Assembly (NCBI GenBank): GCA_031271875.1
Contig: JAISVD010000238.1
Span: forward strand, 1 to 6,262
Direction: 5' to 3'
DNA length: 6,262 bases
DNA from: Spirochaetaceae bacterium
GTDB lineage: Bacteria > Spirochaetota > Spirochaetia > Treponematales > Treponemataceae
Shown here: one piece after another, positions 1 to 5,233 of the stretch
Layout of the letters: each line of letters begins with the position of its first letter
Numbering within the stretch: position 1 is the first letter of the stretch
The notes under the pieces: generated by a model
The model's input: the letters and a program-made list of their open reading frames with translations, nothing else
The model's database searches: none
Told to the model about the DNA's origin: nothing
Program-made: the position numbers and the translations under genes

Positions 1-945
1 AGGGAAAAAAACGTATTGTTTTTTTCCGAAATTGAAGAGATGGACTATCCCGCCGCGCTGGCTCTGGTTGATGAAATGCGCGAAATGATCCCGGAGGGTT
101 CATCCCCGCCCCGTGAATATACAGATGCCCTGAATACGATGATACAGACATTTTCTTCGATTCAGCGGATCTGTGTTTCTTCACTTTCTCCTACAGTAAG
201 AAATACCCCGTTCAAAGACCCTTTTATCCTTAAAATGACAGCGCCTGATGGTAGTCCCATTGCGGCCCTTCCTGTTGAGATATACTATCCAGTTTCAGGA
301 TATAACAATAAGTATGAATTCGCTTCCGAGACTGTACTGACAGGAGATGACGGAACAGTTGTTTTCCAGCCGCCGATACCGTCATTTTCCTGCAACACGA
401 CTATTTCCACGCGCATTGCGCTGAATTCCTCAATACCTGAAATTCAGGGGATACTTTCAGAATTGACCGAAGGGTCGGAATGGAAAGTTTCGACTTCCAT
501 AAAGGGAAAGCCGGTTGTCATAGCCCTCGTGGATTTTGAAAAAGACAATACCCCCATAATAACAAACAATAAAACGGCTACGGCTCTTCTTTCGGTGTTC
601 ATGAAAAACGGATATGCCCGGATGGGACTCGCTGATTTTACCTCCCCCATAGCAGCCGGTAACGATGAAGCCGTTTACAAGGAAGCAAAAAGGCTGTTGG
701 GAAACGAGATTCCCTACATGATTTATGGTACGGTGAAGTACAATAAAATTGAGCAGACCGATGCGGGATATTATATCGGTCTTACTGCGTCTGTGAAGGC
801 AATGGATCTCATCCACAAAACGCTGTTATATGAGACGGAAGTTACCATGGGCGCTTCGGGCCGGACGGAAACTATGGCGCTGAATAACGCAAGGCAGATC
901 CTAGCCAGAGAAGGTCTGTTTGATAAGCTGATCTACGGCATCTGA
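1..945 (+). CDS. Envelope-type protein with Ig-like and CsgG/LpoB-like domains, 5'-truncated
   Basis: The frame is open from base 1 to the TGA at 943-945, giving 314 visible residues. A TTG at 16 could serve as a start, but it has no ribosome binding site and the frame stays open upstream of it, so the true start is probably outside the window. Visible residues 1-60 look helical. Residues 72-125 read like a bacterial Ig-like beta-sandwich: FILKMTAPDGSPIAALPVEI, then TGDDGTVVF. Residues 170-310 resemble the alpha/beta fold of CsgG, LpoB and FlgT-type envelope proteins: strand VVIALVDFE, a helix TATALLSVFMKNGY, a strand IPYMIYGTVKY, then a sheet and a final helix. A signal peptide or lipobox would lie in the missing N-terminus. 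Domain calls are by eye. Periplasmic or outer-membrane location is inference, and no enzymatic function can be assigned. It converges on the lipoprotein gene downstream. Confidence 0.75.
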   Translation, partial: REKNVLFFSEIEEMDYPAALALVDEMREMIPEGSSPPREYTDALNTMIQTFSSIQRICVSSLSPTVRNTPFKDPFILKMTAPDGSPIAALPVEIYYPVSGYNNKYEFASETVLTGDDGTVVFQPPIPSFSCNTTISTRIALNSSIPEIQGILSELTEGSEWKVSTSIKGKPVVIALVDFEKDNTPIITNNKTATALLSVFMKNGYARMGLADFTSPIAAGNDEAVYKEAKRLLGNEIPYMIYGTVKYNKIEQTDAGYYIGLTASVKAMDLIHKTLLYETEVTMGASGRTETMALNNARQILAREGLFDKLIYGI

Positions 946-990
946 ACTCATTGCGGGTATGGAAATTGCAGGGTATGAACTTTTTCAGCG

Positions 991-1023
991 TATAAAAAAA
1001 CCGGCCAAAAGGAAGGCCGGTTT
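991..1023 (-). terminator. Intrinsic terminator of the lipoprotein gene
   Basis: A perfect 9-bp stem, AAACCGGCC (998-1006) with GGCCGGTTT (1015-1023), has an 8-base loop. Read on the minus strand it is followed by a run of Ts (complement of 994-1000), starting 17 bases after the lipoprotein stop codon. On the plus strand the T tract is only three long, so it should stop minus-strand transcription best. For the plus-strand gene ending at 945 there is a weaker alternative: AACC (1028-1031) with GGTT (1036-1039), followed by TTATTTTTT. Confidence 0.9.
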
Positions 1024-1039
1024 CCAGAACCATTCGGTT

Positions 1040-1711
1040 TTATTTTTTCTCTGTGAGAGAACCTTTCATGGTGAGAATTCCACCGGAATACTTCATATCA
1101 AGGCTGCCCTCATATCTGCGGGAGGCGTCAGCGGCTGATGTGTCGGCAACGAGAGTAATTTTGCTCCAGTCCAGATCAGCCATTTTTGTGACGTCTCCAC
1201 CGGCTTTCACAAACTCAGGTTTAAGCTCGAAACTTCCGCCGATATTATCGGCAACCTTTGCCAGCTTACAGTCGGCTGCCATATCAAGCTTACCGGAAGC
1301 ATCGGTCACGAGCTGATAGGCGGTATCGCGGTGAACAAACCTGACGGTAATCCGGCTTCCGGATACGTCCACGGTGAAGGCATCATTTACCGCTGTTTCC
1401 CAGCTGGAAACGGGATACAGAACAAGGGAGCGAATCGACCCGGGAAGAGCCAGTTTTTTTGTAGCATCGGCGTCGTAGCGCGCTATATTAAATCCCTCTG
1501 TTGATCCGCCGATGCTTGCGCCGGTGGCAGCATCAAACTTGTCCTTTACGGAAGTTGAACCTGCGGTCCAATTGAAATAGTTTCCGCCATAGTTTTCCTT
1601 GAGCGCATCCATGCTCATATCGATAACGAGTTTGTTTCCGCTGCATCCCCAGAGTGAAAGGAGTACAACCAAAGCCAATCCGGCAGACGCAAGAGACAAT
1701 TTTCTGTTCAT
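1040..1711 (-). CDS. Putative lipoprotein of unknown function
   Basis: This 223-residue protein starts at an ATG (complement of 1709-1711) preceded by a full AGGAGG eight bases upstream. Residues 1-23 form a lipoprotein signal: the basic start MNRK, a hydrophobic stretch ASAGLALVVLLSL, then WGC with Cys23 as the likely acylated residue. Trp at -2 departs from the usual small residue, but spirochaete lipoboxes are known to be loose. The mature part is soluble-looking and probably beta-rich, with Gly, Ser, Asp and Lys in abundance and no further membrane segment. I do not recognise a family. Only one other Cys is present, in AADCKLAK. It is a single-gene unit, divergent from nfo, with its own promoter region and terminator. 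Its role is unknown; attachment to the inner or outer membrane is inferred from the signal only. Confidence 0.88.
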   Translation of the reverse strand: MNRKLSLASAGLALVVLLSLWGCSGNKLVIDMSMDALKENYGGNYFNWTAGSTSVKDKFDAATGASIGGSTEGFNIARYDADATKKLALPGSIRSLVLYPVSSWETAVNDAFTVDVSGSRITVRFVHRDTAYQLVTDASGKLDMAADCKLAKVADNIGGSFELKPEFVKAGGDVTKMADLDWSKITLVADTSAADASRRYEGSLDMKYSGGILTMKGSLTEKK

Positions 1712-1719
1712 AAAAGAAT

Positions 1720-1725
1720 CCTCCT
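1720..1725 (-). promoter_or_regulatory. Ribosome binding site of the lipoprotein gene
   Basis: CCTCCT on the plus strand is AGGAGG on the minus strand, eight bases before the ATG. It fixes the start of the lipoprotein and contrasts with the absence of any such site before the divergent nfo gene. Confidence 0.9.
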
Positions 1726-1777
1726 AATAAGTCCTGAATGTATTATGTATTCCTTAATAAAGAAGTACCTACTGCTG

Positions 1778-1824
1778 ATTATAGTTTACCCTAAAAACAT
1801 ACTATTTTAAATATAAATTGTCAA
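1778..1824 (-). promoter_or_regulatory. Candidate promoters of the lipoprotein gene
   Basis: Two sigma-70-like options are visible on the minus strand. One is a perfect TATAAT (complement of 1778-1783) with no good -35 at the right distance; it would start transcription near 1771 and leave a leader of about 60 bases. The other is a perfect TTGACA (complement of 1819-1824), a 17-base spacer and TATGTT (complement of 1796-1801). Both are read by eye; the second has the better two-box geometry. Confidence 0.5.
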
Positions 1825-1847
1825 TCGATACTTTTTTATTATATTAT
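1818..1847 (+). promoter_or_regulatory. Candidate nfo promoter, possibly leaderless
   Basis: TTGTCA (1818-1823) is followed by an 18-base spacer and TATTAT (1842-1847). This -10 box would place the transcript start at or within a base or two of the nfo ATG at 1853. The -35 overlaps the minus-strand TTGACA, because ATTGTCAAT (1817-1825) is an inverted repeat, so the two divergent promoters would share the same few bases. There is no purine-rich ribosome binding site between here and the ATG. Confidence 0.45.
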
Positions 1848-1852
1848 ACTAT

Positions 1853-2716
1853 ATGAACAGATATATAGGAGCCCATGTAAGCGCTTCCGGGGGTGCAGAA
1901 AACGCTCCGGTCAACGCCGGAAAGATAGGTGCAACCGGGTTCGCGCTTTTTACGAAAAACCAGCGGAGGTGGGATGCTCCGCCCCTGACCGAAGAGACAA
2001 TCGAATCTTTCCGCAGCAATATGCACAAGGGGGGATTTTCCCCTGAATCGGTGCTGCCCCACGACAGTTATCTCATCAACCTGGCCCACCCGGACCCCGA
2101 AAAACGGCGTATATCGACAGCCACATTTATCGGTGAAGCCGAACGGGTACGGAAGCTCGGACTGATATATCTCAATTTTCATCCCGGAAGCCACCTGAAC
2201 GCTATTGAGACCCGGGAAGCTCTGAAAAATGTCGCCCGGTCGCTCAAAACCGCAGGGGAGCAGGTTCCGGGGGTAACCTTTCTCGCCGAATGCACGGCGG
2301 GACAGGGAAGCAACCTGGGGGCCCGTTTTGAGGAACTTGCGTTTCTGCTGGATTTTTTTGCGGAAATATGGGAACAGGGAAATCCGCCACTCCATATATG
2401 CCTCGATACCTGTCACCTCCATGCGGCGGGATACGATATGGAAACCCCGGAAAAAGCCGCGGCGGTCTTTCAGGAATTTGACAGAACTATCGGGTTCCGC
2501 CATCTGCGGGGGATGCATCTGAACAACGCCAAAGCTCCCGCAGGGAGCCGCCTGGACCGTCACGCTTCCATTGAGGAGGGGACAATAAGCGCGGAGACGT
2601 TCAGATATATTGTACAGATGAAGGAAACTGAAAATATCCCCCTCATACTCGAAACGCCCCGGAGTGAACTCTGGCCGCAGGAGATAGAGATGCTGAAGAA
2701 GTGGAGTTCCCTGTAA
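1853..2716 (+). CDS. nfo: Endonuclease IV (AP endonuclease, family 2)
   Basis: Nfo cuts DNA 5' of abasic sites and trims blocked 3' ends in base excision repair, acting in the cytoplasm through a three-zinc centre in a TIM barrel. The 287 residues match the family's usual length, and the start YIGAHVSASGG lines up with E. coli MKYIGAHVSAAGG, which supports the ATG at 1853. Positions equivalent to all nine E. coli metal ligands are present: H70 (LPHDSY), H110 (NFHPGSH), E146 (ECTAGQG), D185 and H188 (CLDTCH), H222 (GMHL), D235 and H237 (LDRH), and E267 (ILET). Two near-active-site residues differ from the common form: Cys147 where ENTAGQG is usual, and Asn225 in HLNNAK where HLNDAK is usual. 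No Shine-Dalgarno is visible. The next gene follows after 74 bases on the same strand without a clear terminator, so read-through is possible. Confidence 0.97.
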   Translation: MNRYIGAHVSASGGAENAPVNAGKIGATGFALFTKNQRRWDAPPLTEETIESFRSNMHKGGFSPESVLPHDSYLINLAHPDPEKRRISTATFIGEAERVRKLGLIYLNFHPGSHLNAIETREALKNVARSLKTAGEQVPGVTFLAECTAGQGSNLGARFEELAFLLDFFAEIWEQGNPPLHICLDTCHLHAAGYDMETPEKAAAVFQEFDRTIGFRHLRGMHLNNAKAPAGSRLDRHASIEEGTISAETFRYIVQMKETENIPLILETPRSELWPQEIEMLKKWSSL

Positions 2717-2731
2717 GAATAAACGCATCTC

Positions 2732-2783
2732 TTTACCTTTTTATTCAAAATCGCATAGAATACAAGGTACTGCATAGTTGAGG
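2732..2783 (+). promoter_or_regulatory. Candidate promoter and ribosome binding site of the first ABC gene
   Basis: TTTACC (2732-2737), an 18-base spacer and TAGAAT (2756-2761) make a plausible moderate promoter. GAGG (2780-2783) lies seven bases before the ATG at 2791 and is a reasonable ribosome binding site. The ABC gene could therefore be transcribed independently or by read-through from nfo. Confidence 0.4.
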
Positions 2784-2790
2784 ATGTTCA

Positions 2791-4698
2791 ATGAAAAATG
2801 CGTCATTCAGGGAATACCGTTCGCTATTTCCGTATATGAAACCCTACCTGGGAAAATATCTCGTAGGGTTTTTCTTCCTGCTTCTGGTTGATGCCGCGCA
2901 GATATTCATTCCCCAGTGTATCAGGCAGGCAATCGATATCATTACCCCCGGATCCTTTGATGCGCGGGCTGTGTATAAACTGAGCGCGGTCATTATTGTT
3001 CTCGCGCTGGTAATATCAGGAGGGCGCTTTCTCTGGAGATACTTTATCCACGGCTCATCCCGCAGGATCGAAACGGAGATACGGCAGAATCTGTTCGATC
3101 ATATGATTACCCTGTCATACGATTTTTACCAGAGGAACAAGATCGGCGACCTGATGGCCCGGGCGACCAACGACCTTAATGCGGTCAGAATGGCCATCGG
3201 CATGGGTTTTGTCGCTTTTATCGACGGAACCGTGATGTCCATCACCATACTCATCATCATGTTTGTCCAGGAACCGCAGACCGCGGCGTTCGCCATAATC
3301 CCGCTTCCGGTCATTACGCTGCTTATCCTTTTTTTCGGGAGTCTTGTGGGAAAGAGATTTCAGCGGGTGCAGGAAACCTATTCCGGCATGAGCGATACGG
3401 TACAGGAGACCTTTGCGGGTATACGGGTGGTCAAATCCTTTGTAAAAGAGTGGTGGTTCATCCGCAAATTTGCGGACACCAATAAGGATTACAGACAGGC
3501 GAATATGGCAGTGGTGAAGATATTCGGTATCTTTTTTCCGCTTATATCGTTTCTGTCGGGAATGACCACGCTTATCCTCCTTCTGGTAGGAGGGGCGCAG
3601 GTTATCGAAGGGACATTGACCACCGGAGAGTTGGCGGCATTTTTCAGTTATCTCCAGATGATGATCTGGCCCATGCTTGGGGTGGGATTCATGGTAAATA
3701 TGATGCAGCGCGGAGCGGCGAGCCTTGCCCGTATCAATGAGATATTCAATGAAGAACCGGCCATTGCGTCCCCGGCGAAACCGGCGGCGCCGGATATGAA
3801 CCAGGAACCGAAGATTCCTGCAGAACCATCGGTGAGCATCCGGAACCTTTCATTTTCATACGCTCCAGAGGACGCCCCGGCGGAAGCTGCATCCGGGGAG
3901 TTCTCTGGGGAATCCTCTGGGGAGGGAGCCGAACCGGGCCGTGATATCCTGCGTGATATCAGCATTGATATCCCCTCAGGGATGATCATCGGAATTCTCG
4001 GAAAAACCGGTTCCGGCAAAACGACTCTGCTCAAGACGCTGATGCGGCTGATAGATCCGCCGCCGGGTACGGTTTTTGTCCACGGAACTGATGTACGCGA
4101 ATGGAACCTTGAACTCCTGCGAAGCCGGTTCGGAGTAATCCCCCAGGACACCTATCTGTTCTCAGATTCTATAAAGAACAATATCAGTTACGGAGTAACT
4201 GCTGGTTACGGAGTAACCGGCGCTCACGAGCGCGGCGATCAAGATCGCGGCGATCTTGACCGCGGCGATCAAGATCGCAGACTGAAGGACGCGGCGGAGA
4301 CCTCCGCCATCGCGAAGGACCTTGAAGGTTTTGCCGGCGGCTGGGATACGATTGTCGGGGAACGGGGGCTGACCCTCTCTGGAGGGCAGAAACAGCGGGT
4401 GGCGATCTCACGGGCGCTGAGCCGGGAACCGGAATTTCTGATAATGGACGACGCGCTTTCCGCGGTGGACGCTGAAACGGAACGGACGATCCTCGACAGG
4501 CTGCTGGAAAAGCGGCGGGGAGGCACTGCGTGCGGGACGACAATCATCGTCTCCCACCGGGTTTCCACCCTGCAGAATACCGATTTCGTCATTGTCCTGG
4601 AAAACGGCAGAATCGCCGAAAGCGGTACTCCGAAGGAACTTGCCGCAGGGAAGGGGTTTTTCAGCCGGATGGCCCAGCTGCAACGGCTTGAAAAATAG
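2791..4698 (+). CDS. ABC exporter half-transporter, YheI/TM287-like subunit
   Basis: This 635-residue protein fuses a six-helix exporter domain to an ATPase domain, as in heterodimeric type IV ABC exporters. Likely helices are near 24-45, 62-84, 138-158, 164-186, 243-268 and 278-300. ATPase motifs are all present: A-loop Y357, Walker A GKTGSGKT (404-411), Q-loop Q452, signature LSGGQ (529-533), Walker B FLIMD (549-553), D-loop SAVD (557-560) and switch H589. The residue after Walker B is D554, not the catalytic Glu. This is the known mark of the degenerate site in pairs such as TM287/288, so this half should need the partner encoded at 5226. The domain is longer than usual because of two inserts: SGE repeats at 368-379 just after the A-loop, and a palindrome-encoded stretch at about 466-497 between Q-loop and signature. 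Substrate unknown; export of drugs or lipids is only a family-level guess. Confidence 0.95.
   Translation: MKNASFREYRSLFPYMKPYLGKYLVGFFFLLLVDAAQIFIPQCIRQAIDIITPGSFDARAVYKLSAVIIVLALVISGGRFLWRYFIHGSSRRIETEIRQNLFDHMITLSYDFYQRNKIGDLMARATNDLNAVRMAIGMGFVAFIDGTVMSITILIIMFVQEPQTAAFAIIPLPVITLLILFFGSLVGKRFQRVQETYSGMSDTVQETFAGIRVVKSFVKEWWFIRKFADTNKDYRQANMAVVKIFGIFFPLISFLSGMTTLILLLVGGAQVIEGTLTTGELAAFFSYLQMMIWPMLGVGFMVNMMQRGAASLARINEIFNEEPAIASPAKPAAPDMNQEPKIPAEPSVSIRNLSFSYAPEDAPAEAASGEFSGESSGEGAEPGRDILRDISIDIPSGMIIGILGKTGSGKTTLLKTLMRLIDPPPGTVFVHGTDVREWNLELLRSRFGVIPQDTYLFSDSIKNNISYGVTAGYGVTGAHERGDQDRGDLDRGDQDRRLKDAAETSAIAKDLEGFAGGWDTIVGERGLTLSGGQKQRVAISRALSREPEFLIMDDALSAVDAETERTILDRLLEKRRGGTACGTTIIVSHRVSTLQNTDFVIVLENGRIAESGTPKELAAGKGFFSRMAQLQRLEK
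3892..3927 (+). repeat. Three 12-bp tandem repeats in the ABC ATPase domain
   Basis: The units at 3892-3903, 3904-3915 and 3916-3927 share the core TCNGGGGA and encode SGEF, SGES and SGEG. They sit between the A-loop tyrosine and the strand leading to Walker A, where related proteins have a short turn. The flanks are also acidic and low in complexity (PEDAPAEAA, GAEPG). The reading frame is kept because the unit is four codons. Confidence 0.85.
4187..4278 (+). repeat. Array of six short palindromes with a 15-bp period, in frame
   Basis: Consecutive inverted repeats are: GTTAC/GTAAC (4187-4199), GGTTAC/GTAACC (4204-4218), GCGCTC/GAGCGC (4220-4233), GCGATC/GATCGC (4235-4248), GCGATC/GACCGC with one mismatch (4250-4263), and GCGATC/GATCGC (4265-4278). 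The last four are separated by single Gs at 4234, 4249 and 4264, another G lies at 4219, and centre gaps are 2-3 bases. The protein read-out is five-residue units: GYGVT, GAHER, GDQDR, GDLDR, GDQDR. The array lies between the Q-loop and the signature motif of the ABC ATPase. Confidence 0.9.
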
Positions 4699-4716
4699 TT
4701 CGATATGTTGTATATG
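4688..4716 (+). promoter_or_regulatory. Candidate promoter at the end of the first ABC gene
   Basis: TTGAAA (4688-4693), a 17-base spacer and TATATG (4711-4716) would start transcription near 4722, just before the hairpin at 4728. The -35 box lies inside the last codons of the ABC gene. The match is moderate (5/6 and 4/6) and is not proof of activity. Confidence 0.35.
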
Positions 4717-4718
4717 TA

Positions 4719-4795
4719 AGGTGATAGGACCCCCCGCACCTCTGGCAAGTCTGCTTTGCAGATTTGTAAAGTGTAACAGTGGGGGGACATTTTTT
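4719..4795 (+). ncRNA. Structured leader or small-RNA candidate upstream of the Abi_2 remnant
   Basis: A long hairpin fits here. The outer stem pairs CCCCCCGC (4730-4737) with GTGGGGGG (4779-4786), including one G-U pair. The inner stem pairs CAAGTCTGC (4746-4754) with GCAGATTTG (4758-4766) around a TTT loop, including one G-U pair. Six Ts (4790-4795) follow the outer stem, so it also looks like an intrinsic terminator. An alternative stem, AGGTG (4719-4723) with CACCT (4737-4741), would compete with the outer stem. The only Shine-Dalgarno-like purines for the next gene (4781-4786) are buried in the 3' arm. Structured RNAs upstream of abiF genes are known (the abiF motif), but I cannot confirm a family match by eye. 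A simple terminator for the first ABC gene is the main alternative. Confidence 0.45.
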
Positions 4796-5233
4796 ATGGC
4801 CGATATAAAAAATCCTACTACTTATAAACAACAAAGAGAAATACTCCGTTCCAGAGGCTGCATAATTCAAAGGGATCAAAAATATAGTGCTCAGGGCTTT
4901 TTCAAAACGCATCATAACATATTGGCAAGTTGGTTAAAATGCGGTACTGATTTGCGTAATTTTTGCGTCCATTTTGGCAGGCTTTACTACCGAAGATTTA
5001 CGTCAATACCCAATGGAATTCCCGAAATTGATAAAACCAATGAACGCAGTCTTTTTGCAGTCATACTGGTTTTGCAAAAACTATACAAAGATTCAGCAAA
5101 GTGGAATAATGAAGTATTCACGTCTTTAGATTCTTTGGTGAATGAATATAAAGCACGTATACAGCTTTCATGTATTGGGTTTCCTTTGGAGTGGGAGATA
5201 AAACTAAAAAACGGAGGCGGTGTAAATGGCTGA
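4796..5233 (+). CDS. Abi_2 (AbiD/AbiF-like) protein with apparent internal deletion
   Basis: The 145 residues contain both ends of an Abi_2 abortive-infection protein. Residues 6-25 (NPTTYKQQREILRSRGCIIQ) fit the family N-terminus. Residues about 33-135 fit its C-terminal part: HNILASWLKCGTDLRNFCVH, then GRLYYRRF, and later LSCIGFPLEW. Full-length members have roughly 300 residues, so about 150 residues, including the usual NYYRL helix, seem to be missing around residues 25-31. The frame is intact. R54-N55-xxx-H59 is the RNxxxH motif of HEPN ribonucleases, the superfamily to which Abi_2 has been assigned. I chose the ATG at 4796 because homology begins there, although its ribosome binding site is poor and lies in a stem. 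The end, KNGGGVNG, is encoded by the ribosome binding site region of the next gene, which it overlaps by 8 bases. GC is about 36%, far below its neighbours. It may be a decaying defence gene or a shortened functional form. Confidence 0.7.
   Translation: MADIKNPTTYKQQREILRSRGCIIQRDQKYSAQGFFKTHHNILASWLKCGTDLRNFCVHFGRLYYRRFTSIPNGIPEIDKTNERSLFAVILVLQKLYKDSAKWNNEVFTSLDSLVNEYKARIQLSCIGFPLEWEIKLKNGGGVNG
5213..5217 (+). promoter_or_regulatory. Ribosome binding site of the second ABC gene
   Basis: GGAGG lies eight bases before the ATG at 5226, inside the end of the Abi_2 frame. It decides the start of the second ABC gene and suggests translational coupling through the ATGGCTGA overlap. Confidence 0.88.

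Noticed and set aside
1844..2728. A 294-residue open frame antisense to nfo
   Set aside because: The plus strand encodes a complete endonuclease IV with conserved motifs across this span; the antisense frame shows no family features and is a by-product of codon bias.
2717..2746. GAATAAA / TTTATTC inverted repeat after nfo as a terminator
   Set aside because: The stem is seven bases with a single G-C pair, the loop is long, and no T tract follows; too weak to call.
4187..4278. The palindrome array as a CRISPR array
   Set aside because: There are no spacers; the units are contiguous, 15 bases long and translated in frame inside an ABC gene.
3648..4790. Several long antisense open frames opposite the first ABC gene
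   Set aside because: They are low-complexity, Arg/Pro/Ser-rich shadows of GC-rich coding sequence; the plus strand carries every ABC ATPase motif.
4592..4795. An upstream ATG at 4592 that extends the Abi_2 frame backwards
   Set aside because: Most of this extension overlaps the ABC C-terminus in another frame and its residues look random; Abi_2 similarity begins at the ATG at 4796.
4728..4795. Hairpin ends read as terminal inverted repeats of an insertion sequence
   Set aside because: No transposase, no second copy at the other side of the island and no clear target duplication; an RNA hairpin explains the symmetry better.
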